From: Pseudomonas sp. CC120222-01a
GTDB lineage: Bacteria; Pseudomonadota; Gammaproteobacteria; Pseudomonadales; Pseudomonadaceae
Length of the DNA: 64,000 nucleotides
Assembly (NCBI RefSeq): GCF_003097235.1
Contig: NZ_QEQQ01000001.1
Location: 248,001-312,000 of the forward strand
Reading direction: 5' to 3'
Positions 1 to 9,013 of the stretch are shown here, in pieces (within the stretch, counting starts at the first letter, position 1; each line of letters begins with the position of its first letter). The translations under genes were made by a program, and so were the position numbers. Under the pieces are notes generated by a model. The model was not told the origin of the DNA. It ran no database searches and was given only the letters and a program-made list of their open reading frames with translations.

Positions 1-356
1 AGCACGGCCACCGCAACCTCGAAGCGTTCCGCGGGCAGGCCGTGGGGCATACCACCGACTGGAAGTACCTGGACATCAACTACAAGTCGGTGGCGCATAT
101 CGACCAGGATGCCTGCATTGGTTGCGGGCGTTGCCATATTGCCTGTGAGGATACTTCGCACCAGGCGATTGCCAGCACCCTCAAGGCTGACGGGACCCAT
201 GCCTACAGCGTGATCGAGGACGAATGTGTGGGCTGCAACCTGTGCCAGATCACCTGCCCGGTGGAGAACTGCATCGAGATGGTGGCGCAGGATACCGGCA
301 AGCCTTACCTGAACTGGACCCAGGATCCGCGCAACCCCTACTGTGAGGCCAGCTGA
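1..356 (+). CDS. preA: NAD-dependent dihydropyrimidine dehydrogenase subunit PreA (C-terminal end only)
   Basis: This is the 3' end of a gene that begins left of the window; the frame is open from position 3 and stops at 356. The visible ~117 residues contain two ferredoxin-type 4Fe-4S clusters: CIGCGRCHIAC and CVGCNLCQITCP followed by ENC. The preceding LEAFRGQAV and WKYLDINYK segment is typical of the end of the PreA catalytic subunit. PreA with PreT reduces uracil and thymine to their dihydro forms, the first step of reductive pyrimidine breakdown in the cytoplasm. A GTG at 42 is only an internal valine codon. The RutR-like regulator convergent to it fits a pyrimidine locus. Confidence 0.9.
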   Translation, partial: HGHRNLEAFRGQAVGHTTDWKYLDINYKSVAHIDQDACIGCGRCHIACEDTSHQAIASTLKADGTHAYSVIEDECVGCNLCQITCPVENCIEMVAQDTGKPYLNWTQDPRNPYCEAS

Positions 357-376
357 GTCAACTTGCTGCCTGACCT

Positions 377-494
377 TGTGGGAGCGGCCTTGTGTCGCGA
401 AAGGGCCGCAACGCGGCCCCAAGGTTTCAGCGATATCGCACAAATTGCCGGGGCCGCTCTGCGGCCCTTTCGCGACACAAGGCCGCTCCCACAA
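377..494. repeat. Paired inverted REP element
   Basis: Two REP units in opposite orientation (GTGGGAGCGGCC... and ...GGCCGCTCCCAC) flank about 30 bases. They carry the inner complementary blocks CGCGAAAGGGCCGC and GCGGCCCTTTCGCG, so the transcript could fold into a long hairpin. It sits between the convergent genes preA and the TetR regulator, where it may act as a transcript end or mRNA-stabilising element. The same unit recurs in the window. Confidence 0.85.
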
Positions 495-520
495 AGGACC
501 GCGTCAGCCCGCAAGCCGGT

Positions 521-1141
521 TCAGGGCTCCAGCCCGATCCCACGCAAGATCACGCAGGTCACCGTCTGCACCGCACTCTCGAACGCCATGTCCGACAATG
601 GCTCGCCTTCGTTCAACAACGTCACCTGATAACCAAAATCGGCATAGTGCTGTGTCGACGCCCAGATCATGTAGAGCAGCGCCGAAGGTTCCACCGGCAG
701 GATGCGCCCCTCCGCCACCCAACGACGGATCTTGTCTTCCTTGAGCTTCGCCCAGGGCACCAGGCTCTCACTGAGGTTCACCCCCAGCACCGGTGCCCCA
801 TGCAGCATCTCCTCGGCCCAGATCTTCGAACCCAGCGGCCGTGACCGCGAATGGCCCATCTTGGCGCGGATGTAGCTGGTCAGCACCACCCGCGGGTCAT
901 CGAAGTTCTCGAAACACAGCGCGTCCTGCTTCCACACATCCAGCAAGTCTTGCAGCACTGCGCGGAACAACTCGTCCTTGGTGCTGAAGTAGTAATGCAG
1001 GTTGGAGCGCGGCAGTTCGGCCTGTTCGGCGATATCGCCCATCGAGGTGGCGCCATAGCCCTTTTCGGCGAACACCTTTTCCGCGGCGATGAGGATTTTC
1101 TCGATATTGCGACGGCGGATTTCGATCTTGTGGTTGGCCAT
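521..1141 (-). CDS. TetR-family regulator, RutR/PydR-like
   Basis: The protein has 206 residues from the ATG at 1141. The N-terminal TetR helix-turn-helix covers about residues 10-57 (TSMGDIAEQAELPRSNLHYYFSTK). The C-terminal half contains MIWASTQHYADF, a stretch typical of RutR-type regulators, which sense pyrimidines. The start at 1141 overlaps the stop of the VOC gene (TGATG), so the two are probably translated together; an alternative in-frame start lies 18 bases upstream at 1159. Convergence with preA supports a role in controlling pyrimidine catabolism. The effector is inferred from the family, not seen. Confidence 0.85.
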   Translation of the reverse strand: MANHKIEIRRRNIEKILIAAEKVFAEKGYGATSMGDIAEQAELPRSNLHYYFSTKDELFRAVLQDLLDVWKQDALCFENFDDPRVVLTSYIRAKMGHSRSRPLGSKIWAEEMLHGAPVLGVNLSESLVPWAKLKEDKIRRWVAEGRILPVEPSALLYMIWASTQHYADFGYQVTLLNEGEPLSDMAFESAVQTVTCVILRGIGLEP

Positions 1142-1497
1142 CAGGCTTGGGCCGTCCACACAGCCAGTTCATACCCGTCCGGGTCAATGAAGTGAAAACG
1201 GCGGCCCCCCGGAAAGGCAAAGGTCGCCCGACTGATGCTTGCCCCGGCCGCCTCGACCCGCTGTAGCGTGGCTTCCAGGTCGTCCGCATACAGGATCACC
1301 AGTGGCCCGCCCGGCCGCACCGCTTCGCCGGTGGTGAAACCGCCGGTCAAGCGGCCATCGCTGAACTCGGTGTAAGCCGGCCCGTAGTCGGTGAAGCGCC
1401 AGCCGAACACGCTGCCATAGAAAGCCTTGCTCCGTGCGATGTCGCTGACGTTGAACTCGATGTTGTCGATCTGCCGATCGTGGCCGCGAACGCTCAT
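1141..1497 (-). CDS. VOC-fold (glyoxalase/bleomycin-resistance-like) protein
   Basis: This 118-residue protein carries one vicinal-oxygen-chelate unit: IDNIEFNVSDIARSKAFYGSVFGW at the start and FHFIDPDGYELAVW at the end, the usual beta-alpha-beta-beta-beta signature with a terminal metal-ligand Glu. Members include glyoxalases, dioxygenases and drug-binding proteins, so the substrate cannot be named. It is the first gene of a two-gene unit with the TetR regulator and shares a TGATG stop-start overlap with it. Confidence 0.8.
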   Translation of the reverse strand: MSVRGHDRQIDNIEFNVSDIARSKAFYGSVFGWRFTDYGPAYTEFSDGRLTGGFTTGEAVRPGGPLVILYADDLEATLQRVEAAGASISRATFAFPGGRRFHFIDPDGYELAVWTAQA

Positions 1498-1556
1498 GCG
1501 TGCTCCTTGCCGAATGGGGTTGCCTTAGTCTACTCCGGTACTTTCACCCGATTGAA

Positions 1557-1844
1557 TCAGGCCGCCTGATATAACCGCGTGATGACAGGCTGACGGCGAT
1601 GGCGAGCCTGCCAGATGTCATAGTCGGCCTGAATGGCCAGCCACAGCCGTGCAGTGCTGATACCTGCCATTTCCAGGCGCAGCGCCAGGTCTGGAGACAT
1701 GGCCGCGCGGCCATGCAGTACCCGCGAAAGCGCTTCTCGAGAAAAACCCAGATGCGCTGCGAAGGCCTTCACCGTCAGGCCAAGCGCTGGCAAGACATCA
1801 TCACGCAAGGTTTCGCCGGGATGCGGCGGATTGTGCAAAGGCAT
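1557..1844 (-). CDS. higA: HigA-type antitoxin (XRE family)
   Basis: A 95-residue protein opening with NPPHPGETLRDDVLPALGLTVKAFAAHLGFSREALSRVLHGRAAMS in short form, the hallmark of HigA antitoxins: an XRE helix-turn-helix at about residues 20-60. It follows the toxin gene by 15 bases, the toxin-first order usual for higBA. HigA neutralises HigB by direct binding and represses the operon. Two palindromic sites just upstream of higB are the likely operators. Confidence 0.9.
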   Translation of the reverse strand: MPLHNPPHPGETLRDDVLPALGLTVKAFAAHLGFSREALSRVLHGRAAMSPDLALRLEMAGISTARLWLAIQADYDIWQARHRRQPVITRLYQAA

Positions 1845-1859
1845 GATCAGCCCTCCTGT

Positions 1860-2138
1860 TTAGTGATAATCAAGGTAATCGACCAATTCGACATCCGAAC
1901 CCACGAAACGAAAGATCAACCTCCAGTTACCGGAAACACTCACTGACCAGAAGCCCGAAAGCTCGCCCTTGAGCGGATGCAGTTGCCAGCCTGGCAGGCT
2001 CAAGTCCTGCGCGACGATGGCGCGGTCGAGAAACTGCAGCTGCCGCTTCAAGCGTTTTGCGTGAGTGGCCTGAATACCCCGGGTGTTACCCGTTTCGTAG
2101 AAGAGTCGCAGTCCCTTATGTCGAAAACTGATGATCAT
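1860..2138 (-). CDS. higB: HigB-type toxin (RelE/ParE superfamily ribosome-dependent RNase)
   Basis: A 92-residue protein starting MIISFRHKGLRLFYETG at the ATG at 2138; a longer frame reaches 2186 but would run into the operator region and lacks family similarity. Motifs: ARLKRQLQFLD-like helix after HAKR, LPGWQLHPLKGELSGFWSVSVSGNWRLIFRF and a C-terminal VDYLDYH. These are conserved in HigB toxins, which cleave mRNA on the ribosome when not bound by HigA. It is intact, so the pair should be functional. Confidence 0.9.
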   Translation of the reverse strand: MIISFRHKGLRLFYETGNTRGIQATHAKRLKRQLQFLDRAIVAQDLSLPGWQLHPLKGELSGFWSVSVSGNWRLIFRFVGSDVELVDYLDYH

Positions 2139-2174
2139 GGATAGCTCGCCGTGTCCATTTGGGAGACAGCCAGA

Positions 2175-2231
2175 GTGTGACCCCATGCATCACACGAAGC
2201 AAAATATCATGTGTGACGCAATGCGTCACAC
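2175..2231. promoter_or_regulatory. Two GTGTGA-N9-TCACAC palindromes upstream of higBA (likely HigA operators)
   Basis: Two sites have the same format: 2175-2195 and 2211-2231, 36 bases apart from start to start (about 3.5 helical turns). The upstream site is a perfect 10-bp inverted repeat around a single A (GTGTGACGCA / TGCGTCACAC). They lie 37 and 73 bases before the higB ATG and therefore flank the expected promoter. HigA autoregulation through palindromes is the rule in this family, so they are probably HigA sites. Confidence 0.65.
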
Positions 2232-2244
2232 ACTAAATTGATCC

Positions 2245-4041
2245 CTAACCACAACGCGCCCGATCACGCACGGGACACTCTGCCCGGTGCAGGTTCAGCG
2301 CCGTGTTGATGATGCCGATATGGCTGAACGCCTGGGGGAAGTTGCCGAGCATGCGCTTGCCGGCAGGGTCGTACTGCTCGGCCAGCAGGCCGACGTCGTT
2401 GCACAGCCCGGTGAGCTTTTCGTACAGCCCCTGGGCCTCGGCCTCGCGCCCCAGCAGCACGTACACATCGGCCAGCCAGAACGAGCACACCAGGAACGTG
2501 CCCTCCCCCGGCGTCAGCCCGTCGCTGCAGCTGTCGCTGTCATAGCGCAGCAGCAGGCCGTTCTTCAGCAGGCGCTGCTCGATCTGCGCCAAGGTGCGCT
2601 GAAAGCGTGGGTCCTTGGCCGGCAGGAAGCCGGTCAGGGCGATCTGCAACAGGCTGGCATCCATCTCGCTCGAACCGTAGGCCTGGACGAAGTACTGGCC
2701 GCTGGCATCGAGCCCGTGCGCGCAGACCTCCCGATGAATCTCGTCTGCCACCTGCCGGTAGTGGCGACCCTGCTCGCGGCCTTCCTCGGTGGTGTCGGCC
2801 AGCCCCGCCGCACGGTCGAAGGCGACCCAAGCCATGACCTTGGAATGAACGAAGTGCTGGCGACCACCGCGCACTTCCCAGATGCCTTCGTCCGGGTCAC
2901 GCCAGATGCGCTCGACATAGGGCAGGATCAGCCGCGAGATCGCCGCACTGCGTGGGTGGCGCGGCAGGCCGCCCTTGATCGCCTGGGTCATGGCATCGGC
3001 CAGTTCGCCATAGATGTCCAGCTGCACCTGGTCCGACGCGGCATTGCCGACCCGCACCGGCTGCGAGTGTTCGTAGCCGGCCAGCCAGGGCAAGGTGTAC
3101 TCGGTGAGGTCGCGCTCGCCCGCCAGGCCATACATGATCTGCATCTGTTCAGGGTTGCCGGCCACTGAGCGCAGCAGCCATTCGCGCCAGGCCTGGGCTT
3201 CGTCGAAATAGCCGAGGTTCATGAACGCCAGCAAGGTCATGGTGGCGTCGCGCAGCCAGCAGAAGCGGTAGTCCCAGTTGCGCTCGTGGCCGATGCGTTC
3301 GGGCAGCGAGGTGGTGACCGCTGCGACGATGCCGCCGGTGGGCGCGTAGGTCATGGCCTTGAGGGTGAGCAGCGAGCGGCGCACCAGGGCGGTGTAGGGA
3401 CCCACCTCAGGGCATCGGTCGGCAAATGCCTGCCAGTGCGTGAGGGTGTGTTGCAGCGCCTGGTCGATGTCGCAGTCGGGCTGCACCGGCAAGTGCGAGG
3501 GCTGGTGACGGAGGCTGAAGATCTGCCGCTCGCCGGCACCCACGCGAAAACGGGCGACGGTGTGGTGGTCGAGGCCGTGGGGTACCACGCTGCTGCGCAG
3601 GATCACACGATCGGGGCCGGCCACCGCGCTCAGGGTCAGCGGGTCTATTTTTTCAACCCACGGCACGCTGCGGCCGTAGTCGAAGCGCAGCACCAGGTCC
3701 ATTTCAAAGTTGGTCTCGCCCGACAGCCCCTCGACGATGCGCACCACCGAGTTGACCTCGTCCAGCGGCATGAAATCGAGCACTCGGGCACGGCCGCTGG
3801 CGGTGACCCAGGTGGTTTCCAGCACCAGGGTGTCGCCCAGGTACTGGCGGCTGCAGTGCTCGACGGAGTCACTGGGCGCCAGGCGCCAGCGGCCGTTCTC
3901 CTCGTTGCCCAGCAGCGCTGCGAACACGGCCGGGGCGTCGAAGCGCGGCAGGCATAGCCAGTCGATCGAGCCGTCGCGGCTGACCAGGGCGGCGCTGCGG
4001 CAGTTGCCGAGCAGGGCGTAGTCTTCGATGTGGGCGGGCAT
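2245..4041 (-). CDS. GH15 family glycoside hydrolase (trehalase/glucoamylase-like)
   Basis: A 598-residue cytoplasmic enzyme with no signal peptide. It begins IEDYALLGNCRSAALVSRDGSIDWLCLPRFDAP, the trehalase-like N-terminal beta-sandwich domain (about 1-220). The (alpha/alpha)6 barrel of family GH15 follows, with NWDYRFCWLRDA, DEGIWEVRGG (general acid Glu) and GLLAEQYDP (general base Glu). GH15 enzymes of this architecture include bacterial trehalases and glucoamylases, both inverting; the sequence alone does not separate them. It is preceded by a strong ribosome site (AAGGAGGTG) 18 bases after the zwf stop, so it is the last gene of gnd-zwf-GH15. That position suggests it feeds glucose from trehalose or glucan into the pentose phosphate route. 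Confidence 0.88.
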   Translation of the reverse strand: MPAHIEDYALLGNCRSAALVSRDGSIDWLCLPRFDAPAVFAALLGNEENGRWRLAPSDSVEHCSRQYLGDTLVLETTWVTASGRARVLDFMPLDEVNSVVRIVEGLSGETNFEMDLVLRFDYGRSVPWVEKIDPLTLSAVAGPDRVILRSSVVPHGLDHHTVARFRVGAGERQIFSLRHQPSHLPVQPDCDIDQALQHTLTHWQAFADRCPEVGPYTALVRRSLLTLKAMTYAPTGGIVAAVTTSLPERIGHERNWDYRFCWLRDATMTLLAFMNLGYFDEAQAWREWLLRSVAGNPEQMQIMYGLAGERDLTEYTLPWLAGYEHSQPVRVGNAASDQVQLDIYGELADAMTQAIKGGLPRHPRSAAISRLILPYVERIWRDPDEGIWEVRGGRQHFVHSKVMAWVAFDRAAGLADTTEEGREQGRHYRQVADEIHREVCAHGLDASGQYFVQAYGSSEMDASLLQIALTGFLPAKDPRFQRTLAQIEQRLLKNGLLLRYDSDSCSDGLTPGEGTFLVCSFWLADVYVLLGREAEAQGLYEKLTGLCNDVGLLAEQYDPAGKRMLGNFPQAFSHIGIINTALNLHRAECPVRDRARCG

Positions 4042-4059
4042 TGCACCTCCTTTATGCTG

Positions 4060-5564
<1,505 letters not shown>

Positions 5565-5565
<1 letters not shown>

Positions 5566-6545
5566 CAGTCTTTTTTCTCGACGTGGCCACCGAAGCCCAG
5601 GCGCATGGCGGAGAGGATCTTGTCGCCATAGGTGCCCTGCTGCTGACGCGAGCGGAAGCGGGCAAACAGCGCGCTGGACAGCACCGGCACCGGCACCGCC
5701 TGTTCAACGGCGGCGTCGATGGTCCAGCGGCCTTCGCCGCTGTCGGACACCGAGCCACTGAACTGCGCCAGCTGCGGGTCGGCCACCAGCGCATCGGCGG
5801 TGAGGTCGAGCAGCCAGGAGGTGACCACGCTGCCGCGGCGCCAGACCTCGGCGATCTCGGCCACGTTCAGGTCGAAGCGCTGGTCTTCGGGCAGCTCGTT
5901 GCCGCCCTTGCTGCGCAGCAGGTCGAAGCCTTCGGCGTAGGCCTGCATCAGGCCGTACTCGATGCCGTTGTGCACCATCTTCACGTAATGCCCGGCGCCC
6001 GGTGGGCCGGCATGGATGTAGCCGTGCTCGGCACGCTGGTGCTCACCGTTGCGGCCGTGAGTACGCGGAATGTCGCCGACACCCGGTGCCAGCGCCTTGA
6101 ACAGCGGCTCCAGGCGCTCGAAGACCTCCTTCTCGCCACCGATCATCATGCAGTAGCCACGGTCCAGGCCCCAGACACCGCCAGAGGTACCGACGTCCAG
6201 GTAATGCAGGCCGCGCTTGCTCATCTCGGCCGCACGGCGCATATCGTCCTTATAGAAGGTGTTGCCGCCGTCGATGATGGCATCGCCCGGCTCCAGCAGC
6301 TCGGCCAGCTGGGCGATGGTCTGCTCGGTAGGCTCGCCAGCTGGCAGCATCACCCACACCGCGCGTGGCGCCTTGAGCTTCTGCACCAGCGCGCCGAGGT
6401 CATGGGCACCCTGGGCGCCCTCGCGATGCAAGGTATCGACGGCATCACGGTTACGATCGTGCACCACGGTTTGGTGGCCAGCGCGCATCAGCCGCCTTGC
6501 GATATTGCCGCCCATGCGGCCCAGCCCGACGATTCCCAATTGCAT
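5565..6545 (-). CDS. gnd: 6-phosphogluconate dehydrogenase, short decarboxylating type
   Basis: Converts 6-phosphogluconate to ribulose-5-phosphate and CO2. The chosen start is the ATG at 6545 ([19 protein letters not shown]), preceded by GGGGAG; an upstream in-frame start at 6578 lacks a ribosome site. The 326-residue protein shows the GLGRMG dinucleotide fold, the substrate motif [21 protein letters not shown] (in part) and [13 protein letters not shown]. It is much shorter than the ~470-residue E. coli Gnd; this is the short class often reported as NAD-preferring. It is the first gene of the minus-strand operon with zwf and the GH15 enzyme. Confidence 0.95.
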
Positions 6546-6706
6546 GAGCCGATGCTCCCCTTTCGAAATGGATGACAAACACAGTTCAACTTTTCAGATT
6601 AGTCCAGCACGACGCCCGAGGGTTCAGCGACGAACGGCGTGACAACGTTAAACAAAAAAGTTCCCATGAGCGGCGAAAGAATTCAGAATGCGCGCCGCGT
6701 GAAGCG

Positions 6707-6717
6707 TCTACGCTTTA
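6707..6717 (+). promoter_or_regulatory. RpoS-type extended -10 (TCTACGCTTTA) before the 55-aa protein
   Basis: The element matches the stationary-phase consensus KCTAYRCTTAA at 10 of 11 positions. It is placed 33 bases before the ATG at 6750, giving a short leader of about 28 bases. The match was made by eye; no transcription start data are available. Confidence 0.5.
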
Positions 6718-6749
6718 ACTGTCACCAGCCAAAACCGCGAGGTGTGCTC

Positions 6750-6917
6750 ATGGGTACCTTGATGCCTGCTACTCCAACCCAGACCCTCTATGTCTCCGTG
6801 CGCCGCGATGAGCTGCGTAAACTGAAGGACGAACGTGACCAGCTGCGCCAGCAGGTCGCTCAGTTGCACATGTTGCTGGAACAGGCGCGTAGCGACGGCA
6901 AAACCGTCAGCCTCTGA
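6750..6917 (+). CDS. Small coiled-coil protein (DUF6026-like)
   Basis: A 55-residue protein from the ATG at 6750, which has a GAGGTG ribosome site 7-9 bases upstream; the open frame extends to 6639 but without a ribosome site and with an implausible Arg-rich leader. After MGTLMPATPTQTLYVSVRRDEL-type opening, residues about 19-48 (LRKLKDERDQLRQQVAQLHMLLEQA in part) form a charged heptad helix, a likely coiled coil. I recognise it as a conserved Pseudomonas small protein of the DUF6026 kind but know no function. It is divergent from gnd and lies under an RpoS-type -10. Confidence 0.75.
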   Translation: MGTLMPATPTQTLYVSVRRDELRKLKDERDQLRQQVAQLHMLLEQARSDGKTVSL

Positions 6918-7108
6918 TTCACCCCCCTTCCCTGGTGGGAGCTTCACGCTCCCACACTGCTGCAATCCCGCCCCATCATGGTGCACGAAACGCTGACTGG
7001 CCACCCGATGGCACACGCGTAAATCAGCCCTGCCCCACCCTCGAACAGCCTTGTTCATATCCGGTCACACACGCCAACGTTTGCGTCTATCTCGGGTCAT
7101 AACGAAAG

Positions 7109-7130
7109 TGACCAGTGGGTCACCTTTTTA
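7109..7130 (+). terminator. Weak terminator-like hairpin upstream of glgA
   Basis: The arms GTGACC and GGTCAC (6 bp, loop AGTG) are followed immediately by C and five T. The stem is short for a strong terminator, and the perfect palindrome could equally be a protein-binding site. It would separate the small gene at 6750 from glgA. Confidence 0.35.
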
Positions 7131-7142
7131 TCTCCAGCTCTC

Positions 7143-7149
7143 CTACACT
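7143..7149 (+). promoter_or_regulatory. CTACACT -10-like element, candidate glgA promoter
   Basis: The seven central bases match the RpoS core CTAYRCT exactly, but the flanks do not (8 of 11 overall). It lies just after the hairpin with T-run and would give a leader of nearly 290 bases for glgA. This is a weak, by-eye call. Confidence 0.3.
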
Positions 7150-7440
7150 CAGGTTTCGGCCCGCCATTTGCTCAGAGGAAGAGCGACGTAAAAAAGTCGA
7201 ACTTTTGGAAATGGTGGCGGGTCAGCAACTAAGTAGGCCAAACGCAAAAGGACTTCCTTCGCACGGCCCGCCTACCCCAACCAGTCCAATCGCCTTCGGC
7301 CGGAATGCTGATCGCGTTATGTCTGCGCGCACGACTTCGGGGCATGGATCGCTTTACGCAACGACAAAATTCAGAGAGACCAACACGAAAGATCGCAACG
7401 GGTGCCAGCACCCTGCCAACACTTAGGGACGGAGAGAAGT

Positions 7441-9000
7441 ATGATCAGTGCCGCTGTCGAGCCTCACGTAGATTCATTCAACCCGGACAACCGCGAGCCG
7501 CTCACCCCGGACTTCGCCAAGACAGGCACGGCACCCGGCGCCCAGCGTCAGCACAACCCGAACAAGCGCAAGATCCTGTTCGTCACCTCTGAAATCGCTG
7601 ACCTGGTCAAGACCGGCGGCCTCGGCGACGTGTCTGCAGCGCTGCCCCGCGCGCTGGCGCACCTGCACGATGTGCGGGTGCTGATCCCCGGCTACCGCCA
7701 GGTGATGGAAAGCGACAACCCGATTCATATCGTCGGTGAACTCGGCGGCCACGCGGCCCTGCCACCGTGCAAGATCGGCCGTATGGACATGGCCGACGGG
7801 CTGGTTATCTACGTGCTGATCTGCCCAGAGCTGTACCAGCGCGACGGCACCCCCTATGGTGCCAACAACGGCCGCGACTGGCCCGACAACCACATCCGTT
7901 TCGCCCGCCTAGGCCTGGCTGCAGCCGAGATCGCGGCCGGCGAAGGCAAGATCCACTGGAGGCCCGAAGTGGTGCATGCGCATGACTGGCCCGCCGGCCT
8001 GGCGCCGGCCTACATGCATTGGCGTGGGCTGAACACGCCGACCTTGTTCACCATTCACAACCTGGCGTATCAAGGCGTCTACAGCCGCGGCTGCAGCCCG
8101 GAGCTGGCGATCCCCGACCATGCCATGCAACAGGAAGGCATGGAGTTCTACGGCAAGCTGTCGTTCCTCAAGGCGGGCCTGGCCTATTCCAGCCACATCA
8201 CCACGGTCAGCGCCACCTACGCCCAGGAAATCACCACCCCGGAATTCGGCTGCGGGCTCGATGGCTTCCTGGCCAGCAAGGCCCAGCAAGGCCTGCTCGG
8301 CGGCATCCCCAACGGCATCGACGAAAGCTGGGACTCGGCCACCGACCAGCACCTGCAGCACAACTTCAGCATCAACGACTGGGACGGCAAGGCACGCAAC
8401 ACCGCCGAAGTGCGCAACCTGTTCGAACTGGACCCGTCCGAAGGGCCACTGTTCGCCGTGGTTTCGCGACTGGTCTACCAGAAAGGCCTGGACCTGACCC
8501 TGGGCGTTGCCGACTACATCGTCGAGCAAGGCGGGCAGATCGCGATCATCGGCCGCGGTGAGCCGGAAGAAGAGCAGGCCATGCGTGAGCTGGCCCTGCG
8601 TCACCCAGGCCGCATCGGCGTGCGCATCGGCTTCAACGAAACCGACGCCCGGCGCATGTTCGCCGGCAGCGACTTCCTGCTGATGCCCTCGCGCTACGAG
8701 CCTTGCGGCCTGAGCCAGATGTACGCCCAGCGCTTTGGTTCGCTGCCGGTGGCACGCAACACTGGCGGCCTGGCCGACACCATCGAGAACGGCGTTACCG
8801 GCTTCCTGTTCGATGAGTCGACCGTCGACAGCTACCGCGAAGCCCTGAGCCGGGCCTTCTATATCTACAGCAAGAAGGACCTGCTCAATGCCATGCGCTG
8901 CCTGTCGATGACCCAGCCGTTCAACTGGTGCCAGGCAGTGGAGCCCTACGCGCGCCTCTACGAGGACCTGGTCAAGCAGGCACACCTGAGCCACTACTGA
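7441..9000 (+). CDS. glgA: Glycogen (alpha-glucan) synthase GlgA
   Basis: A 519-residue GT5 glycosyltransferase from the ATG at 7441, preceded by GGAGAG; the frame is open to 7402 without a ribosome site. Key motifs: KILFVTSEIADLVKTGGLGDV (nucleotide-sugar binding, KTGGLGDV) at about 42-62, VVHAHDWPAGL, and the C-terminal Rossmann with SRYEPCGLSQMYAQRFGSLPVARNTGGL. An N-terminal extension of about 40 polar residues precedes the catalytic core. It elongates alpha-1,4-glucan from an NDP-glucose donor in the cytoplasm. No glgC lies in the window, so the donor source is unknown from here. It leads the operon glgA-treZ-malQ-treY. Confidence 0.96.
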   Translation: MISAAVEPHVDSFNPDNREPLTPDFAKTGTAPGAQRQHNPNKRKILFVTSEIADLVKTGGLGDVSAALPRALAHLHDVRVLIPGYRQVMESDNPIHIVGELGGHAALPPCKIGRMDMADGLVIYVLICPELYQRDGTPYGANNGRDWPDNHIRFARLGLAAAEIAAGEGKIHWRPEVVHAHDWPAGLAPAYMHWRGLNTPTLFTIHNLAYQGVYSRGCSPELAIPDHAMQQEGMEFYGKLSFLKAGLAYSSHITTVSATYAQEITTPEFGCGLDGFLASKAQQGLLGGIPNGIDESWDSATDQHLQHNFSINDWDGKARNTAEVRNLFELDPSEGPLFAVVSRLVYQKGLDLTLGVADYIVEQGGQIAIIGRGEPEEEQAMRELALRHPGRIGVRIGFNETDARRMFAGSDFLLMPSRYEPCGLSQMYAQRFGSLPVARNTGGLADTIENGVTGFLFDESTVDSYREALSRAFYIYSKKDLLNAMRCLSMTQPFNWCQAVEPYARLYEDLVKQAHLSHY

Positions 9001-9013
9001 GCGGGGGTCGAAG

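Larger units (their letters stand above)
6918..7440 (+). other. 523-base gap before glgA: hairpins, candidate promoters and a GGA-rich leader
   Basis: No convincing coding sequence is present; the open frames here lack ribosome sites. It holds a hairpin at 6935-6955 (GTGGGAGC loop GCTCCCAC), a second hairpin with a T-run at 7109-7130, a CTACACT -10-like element at 7143-7149 and a GAACTT box at 7199-7204. GGA triplets occur at 7177, 7207, 7250, 7427 and 7431, the last two at the ribosome site. This looks like a terminator followed by a long glgA leader. Confidence 0.5.

Noticed and set aside
377..494. REP arrays as CRISPR repeats
   Set aside because: They are inverted pairs at single loci without regularly spaced unique spacers or cas genes.
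2175..2231. CRP/Vfr-type sites upstream of higBA
   Set aside because: The half-sites resemble TGTGA/TCACA but the spacing between them is 9 bases rather than 6, and both sites share this format, favouring a dedicated HigA operator.
7199..7226. GAACTT box with TCAGC 17 bases later as an AlgU promoter of glgA
   Set aside because: The -35 is exact but the -10 agrees at only about 3 of 5 bases, so I note it only as part of the gap.
7115..7426. A 103-codon open frame in the glgA leader
   Set aside because: It has no ribosome site, no recognisable pattern and poor codon use, and it overlaps the likely regulatory region.
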